Assembly: GCF_014805625.2 (NCBI RefSeq)
Contig: NW_023998455.1
Location: 8,993,005-9,057,004, forward strand
DNA from: Glossina fuscipes
Lineage: Eukaryota > Arthropoda > Insecta > Diptera > Glossinidae
Direction: 5' to 3'
Length of the DNA stretch: 64,000 nucleotides
Position numbers and translations under genes: made by a program. How positions within the stretch are numbered: the first letter of the stretch is position 1; every line of letters starts with the position of its first letter. This document shows positions 1 to 13,618 of the stretch, piece by piece. The notes under the pieces are model-generated. The model was not told the origin of the DNA. It worked only from the letters and a program-made list of their open reading frames with translations, and ran no database searches.

Positions 1-451
1 CAAGAGTGCTGTTGCAACAAATACCATAAATGCAGCCCAGACAAGTACAGAAAAAAAAAGTGAGACGCTGTTGTGAACGCATTGAAACCGTGTGGATTAC
101 TCACTACAGAATCCGATGCGACAATTTTTCTTATTGAATTTTAGTGAAATGCATTTCAATTGCACGATTATTGCTATTAGTGAAGGAGAGTTGGATCAGC
201 AGATTAAAAACTGTTTTCCAAAATATTAAACTTTTGTAACCGTTGGGTTAACCATCTTCCAGAGATTGTAAGGATTGCTACCACATCTGGTACATCAGTC
301 ACGTTGTTAGGGAACCACTATTAAATTTGCTTTAAAATACGCTTACACTAAATGCCCTTTTTTGCTAATTACGCACATTGTTAGCAAAATACATCGCGTA
401 ATGACAGATGCTCATAGACATAATCTTTTTTATGACAGATAGAGTTAGGCC

Positions 452-665
452 TTGTTCCACTCGCCACAACTGTGGTACTCGTATAAAAACCGGCTTATCC
501 CATCCTAAATCTTCATGTAACATACTGATGAATGATATTTGCAAGATTTCAGCTAATTCTTGCAACTTCACTTTTCGATTCTCAAAAAACATTTGTAAAG
601 ATCTCTTTGACGTCTTCTGGTGTGAGTGCTTCTTTTGGGCGTCTACAGTTTCCGCTGCGTCGAAC
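452..665 (-). pseudogene. Relic of a mariner-family transposase with a frameshift
   Basis: Two overlapping minus-strand frames read as consecutive parts of a mariner transposase DNA-binding region. From about 665 to 595 one frame gives RRPKEALTPEDVKEI, the usual linker of mariner proteins. After a shift in the run near 583-590 the other frame gives ENRKVKLQELAEILQIS, LHEDLG and a degraded form of the WVPRLLTVEQ segment (VPQLWRVEQ) ending near 452. The catalytic D,D34D half, the N-terminal part and terminal inverted repeats were not found, so this is a short dead fragment. The family call rests on recognised conserved wording and was not searched. Confidence 0.75.
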
Positions 666-928
666 ATTAACACCAGCAAATAATCAGAAAAAATGTTGCT
701 TTAGACAGAGAAGAGTTGCCGTCACATAGCTGAAGCTAATCATGTATTTTAACGGTATTTTTTCTATTGCTTTGAAAATAAGAAGAGAACATCACCAGGC
801 CGACTGTAATAAAATTTTGGTCGTCGTTGTTAGAGGGTTGGACATTTCTAGAAATAATATGAATTTTTTTGTTAAGGATGAAATCTTTGTCGCAATCTCA
901 GAAATTATCGAAGGAATTGTCTTATATC

Positions 929-1459
929 CTACATTTGAGTTTGTAATGTAGTAGAAGTTAATGAAGAAAAAATAAGTCCTAAATAATAAGAAGTGGGAAA
1001 ATTACATTCGGCTCTAACCGCATCGTTCGTAATCAGCATCAATTTTCGTACAGACGCTGTAGAATCCTCCGTAGCTGGAAATCTATATAACTCTGTCTGC
1101 TGCAGATTACGGGCAAATGAGGAAAACAATTTTTTTGCGTTTGAGGAACGACGTTTTCTTACTTTATATTGTACTGTTGATCCCCACACACGAAAGCTAC
1201 AATTTTTACGGCCAAGAGAATGTTTACCACAGACAATACATGAACGGAAAAACTGACATACATTATGCTTTCTATAAAGTTTCCTTATGGATTTTGCAAA
1301 CATTTCAACAAAGTGACTATGCCCACATCCTTCAATAGTGGATATAAAAATCAAACAATACACATCAATGACAACACACGTACTTATCGATTTAAGAGTA
1401 ATGGCCGAAAGAGCGAGCAAATATAAAATCAACTGTAACTGTATAAAATTCTCATACAT
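929..1459 (-). other. Unrecognised 176-codon open frame
   Basis: An ATG-initiated frame of 176 codons. Residues 6-41 are mostly hydrophobic, compatible with one membrane or signal-like segment. Residues 65-110 are basic with several cysteines (CQFF, CIVCGKH). No domain is recognised. If the DNA is about two-thirds A+T, a chance frame this long is uncommon in 64 kb but not impossible. It sits 260 bp from the mariner relic and could be transposon-derived or a gene fragment. No promoter, intron or poly(A) signal was linked to it. Confidence 0.2.
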
Positions 1460-4400
1460 AACAACAAACGCAATAAAACATTTGAGTCTATAATAGCAAA
1501 TAAAACAAATTAGAAAACGAACGTCATCAAGACGGTCATAAACAATAAGTGCACACGTATATAGGAAAATAAAAACTTATCGAAAACAACAAAGTTTCGA
1601 TGGCAGCGACCATGGCGCTAGTTGTCGAGATTTTCGGTCAAGAAAGTTAGGCAATTCATCGCAACTTTAAAGTTTAGTTGAAATACTTGCTCACAGCAAC
1701 GTAACGAGGTGTCTCAAAGAAGCAATTACCACACCATTTTTTTGCCCGTAATTACACTTTGTCGTCAATAATTCTGTGAATAATAAATAAATACTGGCAT
1801 CTCTTCTCCAATCATATCTCACAGCACAAAACGTTTTCTTTTTCACATTATGAATGGTTTGAGGGAGAGTAGGATAGCGATTACTCATGGAGCGATAGTG
1901 TAAACTGCAACATGGCAGAGTTATGTACAATTTACTGAAGTAGGAAATAAAACGAGGAGCTCAGCAAAATACCTTTTTAAAATATATATAAAGAAAACTT
2001 TATATATTAAAGGAAATTTTGGTTTATGGGTTTGCGAGAATTCTCTGTACTTGAGACACCTCTTGCGGTTACCAACATTCGACTTTTATACGGTTTGCAT
2101 ATTAATTTATCTGTTAATTATTTAGTGGCTATACTCATAAAAGCATTTATGTAAAACAATTAAAAAAAATTATCTTTGACTGTGACTGAACATCGTACCC
2201 ATCACCGTTATTTTAAAAAAGGTTAAACAAAAGGAGAAAACTAAGTTTCCATACCCTATAATATAATGTGGGAGTGTTTGATCCCTGGGTGTTTGCTTGT
2301 CTACGAACAACGAACCGAAAAACTGGAAAGCAAAGTTGCTCCCAGTTGTTGTTGCTTTATTGGTTTGAGTTATTTCCAAAATCTTTTGGGCGGTTTTACA
2401 CGATCGTCATTTATGCGAAGGAACGAATGTTTACCACAGATGGGCAGACGATAAAGTGGACAAGTTCAGATACCGGTGAATGATGCAACAATGTAAAGCA
2501 GTTTTACAATCTTCTTGATAAAGGGATGAGAAAGATTGAATAGAGTATAACGCTCGGTCGATTTCTCTATTTTTGTACAGATTCTAGAGGATTAGTGCAA
2601 GTCTTTTTGGTTTAGTTTTTTCCAGCACAAAATGAACGAGCAAATTGCCTATTGGTTTTTGCTTATGAAACACAACATATATCCACTCTACGTTGTACTG
2701 TGAGTGTGTGCCCCCTGACTGATTTGGTCGATTCTCAAAACCAATCTGCAAAAACTAACTGTGCGAAAACTTGGGAATTTCCTGCTAAATTTGAAGCTCA
2801 CACTTTCATTCTAGCGACCGAGAAACCAGAGACGTTGCACTTACAGACGGAGATTGGCATAAAAGTGTCAATGTTCGATGTTTTGTGTGTTTGTGGCTAA
2901 CTTACACATGAGCTACTAAAGCAAAACAATGCTATTTATTATGGTTTTTTAATTTCGATTCTCATAATAATATAATAGTGATAAATAAAAAATAAATATT
3001 ACTGTATAGCAACAATGTTTCCATCACGTGGAATTATTTTATCTCCGCGCAGGTAATGTGTGTCTCCGGTGATTGTGAAAATGTGAAATTACAAATATCA
3101 AAAGAATTAGTAAAGGAAGACGAACAGTGTCTTGATAGATTAGATTACAGTAGACCTCCACATAACACGTAATCATGTAAGACGGACGGTCGTAGGACCA
3201 CAGAAAGACCTTCATATAAAATAGTAAAAGAAAGAGACAGAAAATATGCGTTCATAAATTTTTATACGTTTCTCTTTTACTCCCTCTCTCTCTCTCACTC
3301 TCTTGGGCGAAAAAAAGATTTAGTATTCAAAGGCCATCAAAATTTTTGTCATGATTTACATAATGCGAGAGGAGTCCACCGTGTTATAGGAGATCTACCA
3401 ATGGGGTTTCTATTGGCGACTTAATGTGGATAACAACACTAACTGCCTTTGCATTCATTGCACACTTCAATTTGTAGCGTTCGCTGCTGTAAGGAAGATT
3501 CTTGCTATTGCTCGGCTTTCATTTTATTTAGTTCGTGCACGCAAGACAAATCGTGCGAGTTGTGACCGGTAAGGAGTGTGGCAAATATTGAAATTATACG
3601 AAAGTAAACTTTGCATATAATAAACTTTATAAATAATGCATATAATAATTGTTTTATCGCACGTTTCTAATGTTTTTTAAGTAGTTTAAGTTACAGCCCT
3701 TATTATTGCAAAAGTGCTTAAGAAGAACGGAAAAGGCTGTTGAATTTCTATTTTACAAATGTGTGTGTGGATTCAATCAAATTTTAATGTAAGAAGATAT
3801 ATATATATATATATGTTATATGATATTAACTCATCTTTAGCTGGACGATGCATTTAATTGTTATGTGGAAAAAAAATACGCGAATCAATATGACAACAAT
3901 TTGTTGTAATTAAAAGATCATTGGAATAGTAAGAAGTTTTCAACGATCTTCCAATTACAGTCTGTTAAGTTTTGATGTTTGTGTGATGCATGCGCATTAA
4001 AGTTCACCTATCAATTGTTTAATAACTGCATTTTTGTATTTGCAACAAATGTGTTAATACATGCAAAATGTGATCACGGCTTCTGCTCATGGGGGACATA
4101 AGTTAATAAAGCAAAAAAGTACAAATTATTTTGGTGTCTTAGATCTACTACCCAAACTATCTTAATGATATCCGTCGACAAAATTTAAGAGAAAAGCAAT
4201 GGGTAACATTATGTGGAACAATGGGAAAGTTAACGTCTCAAGTAATCCGCAGCTGTTATTATTTTTACGGTTCCAAGTGCTATTTTTACTGCTATCTCAT
4301 ATTTTACCTAAGTTTACCTATCACTTTTAACTATGAATGAATATAGCTTCCTTTAAAATAGTAAAACAAGTGCTGCATTATCGTTGTTCTCATTTACCTT

Positions 4401-7400
4401 ACCTTACTCTCTGCCTTAGCTTTACTCTCTGTTCAACTTTACTCTCTGTACTACTCATTTTCCTTTTCTTTCGTTTGGCATGTGCACGCTTAAAACGTAA
4501 AAGGATTTAGAAGCGAAGACAAATAAGAAGAAAATTCCACTGTTTCATTACAAATCGGTATATTAGAAGATTAGATTTGTGTTTTTATTTTCTCTTTACG
4601 TTACTCTACCATCATCCAAAGCGTTCTGAAGAATTGCATAAGTGCTGGGCTTTCATTTCATTTACTTCGTGAGTTCGTGTACGTAAAAAATGCACGCGGA
4701 TAGCTTGCCGTAAAAAGTGCAAAAACCATTATCAAGAAACTAGAAAAATACACCTTTCATATATTTGGTGTGGTAATGGCTCTGTCAGACATTCTCAGCT
4801 TTTTTAAGCTATTTGGCATTACTAGTAAAAAAATGTTTCGGAAAAACGAAAAACAGTTCTACTATATTATCGTTACGACTGCGTGTCAGTGTGCGTCGTG
4901 CTAGGTCACATCTTTAGCAGAATTGCAATATTGGGAGAAAAATAATCGTGTGAATATTAAAATAATTTTCTTATAATTACAAGATGTCCGCGATAAGTAA
5001 GGTGTTAAGAACAGTGCTTCCCAACATTTGAGCCCAGCATCTTTTCTTGCATCGGCAATGACAAAGACAATTTTTAAATAAATTTCAATATAAATTTTGC
5101 GTACATCGAATGATTATTTTATCGTGCCTGCCGAATACTTTCAAAGTGTCCATACTTTCAACTTCGTATATTATTGTTTGCCAATGAAAGTGTTTAAGAA
5201 GAACGTGAGAGATCATGGCGACTGTATTTTCTTGTTTCTGAATGCGCGCGCGTTGAATGTCGTCTTAATGTGTAATGTGTAATATAGAATTTTTTGTCTG
5301 CATTGTAAAACGCCACTTCACTGCCTCATTAGAGCATCTTTAATTTAACGGTCAGTTTATTATATTAATAATTTATAGTATGAAATTTTATTCGCAACAT
5401 GGCAACAGGATTAAGATTTAGCAACATTGTTATTCCGGTTGAAGTATCAAAATCAGAGTCCATGTAAAGTACATACGTCTACATTGTTTAAATTCATGTC
5501 CGTCTTTCCAACGTCTTCTGTGGCAGTGTTCACATTAACATTATATATAGTATAAACATTTTGCGGTAAGGCATTAACCAAAGAAGAAACTTCAAAAAAA
5601 AAAATAAATAAAGGGGAATAAAGGGAAACGCTGTACACTCATCCCATTGCAAATGTGTTTATCGAAAGTGTTACCTAAGAAATTCGACAAAAAGACCGAT
5701 TCGGTATAGAAACAAAAAATTTCAGTTCTTTCTTTTACAACTGCCGTCAGATTGCCTTACAATCCGCTAAGCCGATCTATAACCCGGATTACACATCTAT
5801 CACGTCGAAGCTAATTCCATGTAGCTATTATGGAAAGAGAAATGCCCAATACCAAAGGGGACAATTACATTTTCACTTCAATTCATGTCTTTACGCATCA
5901 GCCTTGTCGTTAAAGTTAAAATTTAACGGACAACTGGCACGCTTTATTTTTATACACACTTTGTAACTGGCACTCTTTACTTCTGCACACTGAGTCATAT
6001 GTTGTTAATTTGCTGAATTGAAGAAAAAAAGAGGGAAAAGTCGTGCTTCAGAATTTTGTTTTCAATTCATTTAATATCAAAGAAAACGATTTTGTTCTAT
6101 AATATCTTTGATGAGCGGATTGGCTTGGTCCATCTTAACGCAACATCTGAAAAAGAAAAAACAATATCCACAACAAGCAAGCAAAAATCTCTTTCTTTCT
6201 GAAGAAGGAATCCACCAGAAGAATCAGCCATCGCAGCTGTCGACAAAGGTGGATTAAAAGAAAATGAGAGGTAACTAGCAATTTCCATTTTTTGAAAGGA
6301 AGTTGGACGAGTTATTTTTGTTTAGTCCCAGAAGTATTGAAAAACGTGCCCGTATTGTCAACACCGCTGAAGATGCGGCTGAGGATACTAAGCGTGTTAA
6401 AATTACTGAGTCCATATTGGATGATATTTGTGTGGACGCTTTGAACTCATGTGTAACCGTCCATGTTATCAAATCACCTGAATCGTACACGAAGTGGCTA
6501 TATATCCGGGACAAGAATATGTAACGCTGCAATTATTATTGGCAAACCCGCCAAATGTTACGCCTTTGTTTTGGATCCATCTCAAAAAGATGCCGTTTTA
6601 TGCATTGACAACCAGCAAAGTGTCATATTACATATTTATTGCGTAACCTAAAGACAATAATGTACAAACATTCTTAGGTGGAGGGCAGCGGCTATTTTTC
6701 TGTTTTTTTTTATATATTATTTTTTAAAATACAAAACACAATTATTAATTAAAAGTTCTTAACAATATATTTTGTTTATTATGATGCGTCAGCCTCCACG
6801 GTTTTCGGGGTCAGCGGTGGGCTGCTGTACCTCCGCCTCACGTTCGCTTGGCGCCCTAAAGAGTATTCACATGTATATTCAATAGAGAAGGGACTAGTTG
6901 ACTGGGTATGTCAACAAAATTAGGAAGAACAAGTAAAAACTGGTCAAATATATTCGTTGGTTACTTTTCTAAAATTAAACATCTGCCAAGCCGTATGCCT
7001 ACATCATATACATATATATATATATAGATGCACATTTATTCATGCATATGCATAGCTACACATATGTGCCGTTGTTTGTATATGTGGAGGTAAGCATACA
7101 CATACGTAACAGGGAATAAAATATTAATTTCTATGGGATGTGCTTGAGCGAAACACGTATTTAAAATGTGTCAGTTAAGAGTGTTTTACATCAGCCAACC
7201 AACACAAACCAATTGCGAAAAATAGCTTGTTTAAATGCATTTTCCTTCCGTAGAGATAAAGTTTACCGTAAGCTGATTTTTTTCAAGCCAGTAATTTTTC
7301 TCTTTAACCCAGTTATTTTCTCTTTTATGTTAACCGTTTGCAATCTTCCGCATTAGTAACAGTCTCTCTTATACTAGCTCTGGTATTTTAACACTGAACT

Positions 7401-7425
7401 ACATACGAATTTTTCGTAATAATCG

Positions 7426-7463
<38 letters not shown>

Positions 7464-8500
7464 TATATATGCATGCATTATGTATAAAGAATGATTAAAC
7501 TGACGGCATTTTATCAATTACACGCATTACGCTTCCAAAGGGATGCGTTTTTGGCACAAGTGGTAAATGTGTTTAACTTAATGACGTTACTCAGCATGAT
7601 TTATGCATTTATGTTATCTTCGTGTGTATACGATATACTTAATTAAATATATTTTTGTACTCTTTCCTTATGAAAATTTTCATTACACGGGTTACAATGC
7701 CTTCAAGAATCAATCCTTAAATAAAATGGAAATTTGACAAAATTTTTATCCGATTTGTTAACTTTGCTTTCATTTTCCAATAAGCTAGACTTCATTCTAT
7801 CCAGCATCAACTCTGCCAGCGAAAACATATGTCACAATCTTTGATATTTATCGGTAAATATTTCATTATACATTTCGTAGATATCAAATGGATTTTTTTT
7901 TCTTTTCGTAATTTTTTAGCTCTGCGCTTTATTTCCGCACCGGAATTGCGCCCAATTTACAGTTCATTGTATTTAAAGTTGCTGCCGCTATTAATTATAC
8001 CTTTGCGCTCTACAATTCTTGCAAAGGGAAAAGAAGTTAAACAAAGTGTTTGCTCTAGTTTTATGCATAAAACTAAATTTCCTTGTGCTGAGTCGGGCAA
8101 AGTTTGGCGGAAAACGTGCCGTATATGTCAATAGATGGGCAAGCGTGCAGTATAGATTGGTGGTTAATTTAGGTTGTTCTGATCGACTTTCAAAGGCCAC
8201 GAGAGGCAAAATCTAAACGCTGCTGCGTTCTAGTCTGAGTTATAGAGGGTTGGGATAAATGTATCCTTTCATGCAGTTCGCAATATTCACGCGAGTCACA
8301 AAATTTTCATTATGAAAAAATGTTTAGTCATAAACGTCACAAACACGGCTGAAGAAGCCCTCTATTCAGCTTGCGAATCAGTATGTTCGCGCACCGTTTA
8401 ATATTAGTGTTTGAGCTTTAGTTAGCGTTTCTTGTTTTTGTTGATTTACTTATTTGCCAACGGAATTTTTTTTTTCTACTTTTCTACGGCAGGGCATTCT
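1460..8500. other. Long stretch without a recognised gene
   Basis: A+T-rich DNA with a CT-rich tract at 3280-3303, (AT)n runs at 3797-3814, 7012-7026 and 7429-7470, and a G+C-richer patch at 6780-6865. Apart from the coding-like remnant at 6303-6651, described separately, nothing identifiable was seen. Confidence 0.6.
6303..6651 (+). pseudogene. Coding-like remnant, unrecognised, possibly frameshifted
   Basis: Two plus-strand frames in series look coding by codon texture. The first (6303-6524) contains KRARIVNTAEDAAEDTKRV and DDICVDALNS. After its stop, a second frame continues with GKPAKCYAFVLDPSQKDAV and ends at 6651. They overlap between 6463 and 6524, so a single-base shift near 6520 would join them into about 115 codons. 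The texture (many GAA, GAT, GCT codons) differs from the flanks. No family is recognised, and it may be the remnant of a retrocopy or a mobile-element gene. Chance is not excluded. Confidence 0.2.
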
Positions 8501-8504
8501 ATCT

Positions 8505-8740
8505 ACAGCCTACACCACCTGCGCTACAAGGTATATTCACTTTGCGGGAACGTACGCAAAACACGGAAGGATTTAAGAGAGACCAATCTTTTATTATACC
8601 GATCGATTCGAAATACAATTCTTCCTCCCACAGATAGCAAGTTTTGAGATACTTGGACGAAATTTGCGGTGCTTTAACTCACGGACGAACGCTATTGGAA
8701 AAGGTTCGGATAGATACCCATTTTCGAAAAAAACTGCAAT
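8505..8740 (+). repeat. Interspersed repeat, copy A (diverged)
   Basis: Shows the family order: CACCACCTGCG, GGAAGGATTTAAGAGAGACC, TTATACCGATCGATTC, then GAGATACTTGGACGAAATTTG. The CTGTCCGTC segment is decayed here. Confidence 0.6.
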
Positions 8741-9084
8741 TTTTAAAATTACTCGATAAAAGTCGCTGTTTAAGCGACATTCGCAGGAAAAATTCAGTTC
8801 AGCTGGGACAACCTTTTGAGCTCCCTCTCATATAAGCATTCGTAATTCGCCAAAGAAGTCGACATTGCCGAATTTGGATCACACAGGTCTATTCATTAGA
8901 CCTCCATGTACATGTGACGGAAGCTGAAAAGTAATACAACTCTTAGAAAGCGACTTGAGTTTGCGTTCGGTTTGTTTGATGTTTTGGCCATCCTACAATG
9001 TGCGGGCTTTCATGAGACGTGCGCCTTTGTATAAAAATAAAGTGTAATTTTTGGTGTATTATTGCCAAAATGAGTAAATAACAG

Positions 9085-9150
9085 AAGTGGTGCGCAGTTT
9101 CTAATGGTCGGCTTTGCCCGACTATAATGTTCTTACTTGCTTACCCTACA
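9085..9150 (-). repeat. Short repeat head (AAGTAAGAA...GTCGGGCAAAGCCGAC type)
   Basis: On the minus strand: GCAAGTAAGAACATTATAG followed by the small palindrome GTCGGGCAAAGCCGAC. The same head occurs on the plus strand near 55857. It resembles the starts of DINE/INE-like repeats of flies. Confidence 0.5.
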
Positions 9151-9921
9151 TTTGTTTAGTAGTTGCCTCAGCGTGACCATATCATCGCCACACAGTTTTA
9201 TTATGCAATCATTTAACCTTTTTTTTTTGATGAGAAAGTGCACGTCAAACTCGCTTAGTTCTGAAACACGTAAAGATAATGAAAAATACGTTAAATAATA
9301 TCTAATAATCATTCGATAGGTGAGTAATGGTTTGTTGTATTGAAGTCTGTTCTTCGTTCTTTGAATATTTACATTTGCATGTCATTATTTGTGGTGGGTT
9401 GTTTTACGTGAAATTAGTGAAATATGGAATGATTTAAAATTGTTAGCTTAAGCCATAATATTAATAAACAAGGATTAAAATGAATTTTAAATAAATTATT
9501 GTATTATTAAATTCATAAAAATTAAGTAATTAAATAAAAACCAAAACACGTTCGGCATAGAAGCATATCCGTGACAAAAGCATGTACATTACACCCGCAT
9601 AACGTGTCTGTTTTTGTGAATAGCATTTCTCGCACTACGAGTTATTAAAGCCTTTCATGAACGCTAATATAGGTATTTGCCTTTAATAATACGAATCCAA
9701 TGTAGTTTGTAATAAAAGACATCTAGGTCAAGGAGGGAATGTGTGTGAATTTATTGTTATTATTGTTGTTTTTATAAATACTTGACGACTGGTGAAATAA
9801 ATTCTTAGAAAAGAAGAAAAAAAATTGAGCACCAATTGACTTATCAGCCCTATTTTAGCGTAGAAAACTAGATATTGCGTAGCGGCAGTAGCCGTATGCA
9901 GCAGAATAGTATGCTCTGAAA

Positions 9922-9944
9922 ACATGATCATATGATGATCATGT
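9922..9944. repeat. Short perfect inverted repeat
   Basis: Arms of 10 bp, ACATGATCAT and ATGATCATGT, are separated by 3 bp. No gene is attached. It may be a chance palindrome in A+T-rich DNA. Confidence 0.6.
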
Positions 9945-10223
9945 CATAGGATTACATTTTCTTCTTCATATACAAATTACTTTCCCTTTCTCCCCCGCGA
10001 TGTTGCTTATCAAGTCAGATGCGTGCAACAAGTTTAGGTACTTCTCAGCACTGTTTACTGCTACTGCAATCATTGTGTTCAACTCCATATAAAGACCTGC
10101 ATTTGAATCGTATTTTCATAACACTGTACTGCTGTTACGGTCATTATGTTTAGCACCTTTAATATAAGGGAAATCTAAGCAATTTAATTTCTATAACAAG
10201 AATTAAATAATACTAATTAAATA

Positions 10224-10330
10224 GTCTGCGCGACTACCAAGTCTGTGTTTGGGGGTTCAAGTCTCAGTGCAGTAGAGTTTATTTTGGTCGTAGTTGTAGT
10301 GACTGTTCAGTCGTTCAACACATAACGCCA
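10224..10330 (+). repeat. tRNA-derived SINE, copy 1
   Basis: Contains a tRNA-like 3' half, GCGACTACCAAGTC, then GGGGGTTCAAGTCTC, a good match to a Pol III B box. The downstream part, GTAGAGTTTA and GGTCGTAGTTGTAG, matches the body of the minus-strand copy at 16801-16945. The 5' (A box) half is missing or degraded. Confidence 0.65.
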
Positions 10331-12350
10331 GTTATGCAATTAATAATTTTTATAAACTACGATATCTATTACATAATTCTGAAAAATGTAAAACGAATAA
10401 GCAGGATATTAAAGACTTTAAATCATGTATAGTAATTTATTACCAGAAATTATAATACAATGATTGCTTTGATACGTACTCTTATATATTAAATCTAAAA
10501 TGCATTACTTCTAGCAGGGCAGGATTATTACTTCACAATCGAACTGCGCCATTTTTTCTCAAAACCCGTTCGAAGGAAAACTGCAACTAGTAGGATTTTT
10601 TTTTCATTTAGGAAATTTAATGGTCCTCCCGCAAGAGACATTACTTAAGTTTCTTTTTCATTAATTAGTCCCATCTGTTGTTCGCTACATCAGGCAAACT
10701 GTCTCGGTCGTCATATTTCTTAGCTGATCACATCGTGGCCAGTGACTTTATTTACCGTACAGCCACGTTGTTATCTCTTGTCTAACTATAAATTGTTTTC
10801 GGACTTTTACCTTTTAGAACTTGAATTTAAATTTATTGATTTAAAATTAGGGAAGAAAATTTATTGCTATATATTAATTTAATACTCACTTGTTGTGTTA
10901 ATATAACGAACTTCAATAAATAAATTATATGCATGGGAGTAACATGCTAATGATTACTTAAATTTCAAGTAGGGTTAGATTACTAATGAAAAATGTATTG
11001 TAGATGTGAAATGCGGACAGGTTTGATCACTGCACTTGATTGAAACTGTATGAGTGATGAGTATGCATTAAATGATTTAAAAAATATTTGGTTTCAATAG
11101 CAGAGACGCAAACGTCGATTCCCATCGTCGTAGAAATGTATCGGGGAATTATATAATTATTCTTGTTAATGGGCAGTGGTAGAAAAATGAGTTCTTTTAA
11201 TCAGTTTAACGCTTGATGGCAAGCTTTGAGTGTGTATTTCACTTTTTCGCGAAACTTATATATTATTTCATTCATTTCACTTTTTCTCATTTATTTCGAT
11301 TTGTTATAAGCATGAATGAGCATGAAAAGATTCAAGTTAAGTCGAACGTAATTTCTCTCTTGTCTTTCTCATTAAGTGTACAAACATTGTGATAAAAAAT
11401 GAAGTCAATCATAAATACTTTCTTTTTTCGTCTACCATTGCTTACAGCGTTGCAAGTGAAAAGTAAGACGAACTTTGATGATAAAGTTTTGTTGGTCTTA
11501 TTTAGAATGTTATTTTCTTTACCATTCCATTAAGTATTCAGCAGCTTATTATCGAGTATAATATCTATTTACCGTATACTATTTATTTATTTATTTAAAG
11601 TTAAAACAACGCAACTTCTCTTGTCCGTATCGTGTGTCCTTGTAACGCACAGTGCAGTAAAAGGAAGAAGAGGATGTGAGAGCTCAAGAAATTTGCGTAA
11701 AACACATAATTGGATTTCGCTATTTGTATTTTCTTTTATAAACTTAAATGCTCAAAAAAATTTCTAACAACTTTCTTTACTAAGTAATATCGCGGCAGCG
11801 CGGATCAATTCAGGCAAAAAACGCGTCAATAACCTCGAGTTGTTGTGGAACTATGCACACCACGATAATTTGCATAAATGTATTTATTTATTAATTTTGA
11901 ACGGGGTTGTAGCTGAACGAGATGAACTAATTGCACAACAAAGTTTGCTATCGAATTAATTTCAAGGGATTAACTGAAAATACTAAATATTTAAAAGAAT
12001 GAAACTTTGGCTTAATTAGGTTTTTAATGTCTACAAGAGTATCAAATTTGCAAAACGATTTTAAGCAAATCGCATTAATTAGGTACAGATTCGTATGAAT
12101 TTGAATCGATTGTATGCTTATCGTTTTTGTTGGCATTAAAGTGTTCTCTTAAAATTTCCAAACAAAGTTAACAACAAAATTAAATTGTGAAAAACTTTTA
12201 GAAAACATTTTAAGCTACATTCATAGCTAACTCTTAAGAAGATCAGTACAATCCAATGTGGCAAAAAGCGGAGATGCATTGTTTGCAGAGTAGGGTAAAA
12301 GGGTACGCTTATGTGAAATCTGTCGAGGGTTTTTAAAAATTATTAATAAT

Positions 12351-12480
12351 TAAAACAAGTAAGAAAGCTTTATTCGGCAGGGACCGTATCTCACATACGC
12401 ATCACTACGCTTTTCGCATTCTACTCTCCAAGCTCTTTTATTTGATACCCTGGTATTCTTAAGAAGAAATTAATCTCGGT
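12351..12480 (+). repeat. Short repeat head (AAAACAAGTAAGAAAG type)
   Basis: Begins AAAACAAGTAAGAAAGCTT then TATTCGGCAGGGACCG, the same wording as other dispersed heads in the window (12935, 24895, 55857, 57855). The 3' limit is unclear. Confidence 0.5.
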
Positions 12481-12679
12481 TTCCATCGTATTCGTTTTAA
12501 AACTAACTCATTCTTAGGCTGACAATATATATTCATTTGAGGAGTGTACAAAATAGTTTTCAACACTCTGTCTTGTTTGCCCTGCGATAAGTAAGCATAA
12601 AACCTCAAAGAAGTAAAAAAACAGAGAATTTAATTACTCTTAACTTTGTGTGGGCATGGTCGCTTGTTTCCGTTTTTGC

Positions 12680-13100
12680 ACGTAAGGTTACAGTAGTTCG
12701 CTCTGACCAATTTGACACATTTTCAGTACCAACCTAAGTGCAGAAACTTCAAATGTTTCTACCAAATTTCAAGTCGACATCTTCATTTTTGCGACCGACC
12801 GAAAGTACCGACGATTTCACGTTGATCAAGAATATATTATATATTTTGTAGGCTCGCTGAAGCTTCCTTTTGTGTGTTTCACAGATTACCGGAAAAAACA
12901 AAATGAATTTACGCCCGTCTTACAGTGATGGGTATAATAAAGTAACAAAATTATATTCGGCTGTGGCCGAATCTCATATGCACATTCAGCAGTGAGAATT
13001 GGGTACTCTTTTGGGAATGATGCGTTTTTGAAAGATGTTGGCTGGCTTTCCTTAGCCCGAAATTGTGGCGCGACTTGCCACACTTGTTCGCGGAACAATG
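12680..13100 (+). repeat. Composite dispersed repeat region
   Basis: The first part carries CCAAATTTCAAGTCGAC, GACCGACCGAAAGTACCGAC and CACGTTGATCAAGAATATAT, wording found in dispersed fly repeats. The second part, from about 12935, starts AAGTAACAAAATTATATTCG then GCTGTGGCCGAATC, like the short heads elsewhere. The two parts may be separate insertions. Confidence 0.45.
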
Positions 13101-13618
13101 GCCCTATGAGACAAGCACTATCTATGTACTGCTATTGTGCAAAGTATACGAATAACTAGTAGGCATCGACTGCGGATTTACGAATTGTTGTGCTTGGTAA
13201 TAGTGTATAAAGTAACAATCTTTTGAATCAACTTGAAATTTGAACCGATTTAGATGCTCAATGCCAATTCAGCTAATTGAGAGTTTGCCACAATCCAAGG
13301 CAACGTAAGCAAACAATCAGTTTATTTATACAGTGAAGAAAAAAGCAGGAGTTAGCCGCAAAGTAATTGCGTTGTGCTCGTTGTGTATCGACACAAAAAA
13401 AATAGGACAAATTTAATCTAAAGCTTTATTAAAAAATTTTTAACTGAAGTACTTAAAGGATTTTATTCTTAGCTGGAAACATTGTTTTGTAAAGAGAGTA
13501 TTTCACCGGAAAATTTGCCGTTATCCTTTTGTTTTTTCTCGCTCTGTCGATTTCTATGTACTCGTCAATTACGATTGTTTTGTCTGTTAAATGAACTGCC
13601 AGTTTATTAAAAGTCAAA

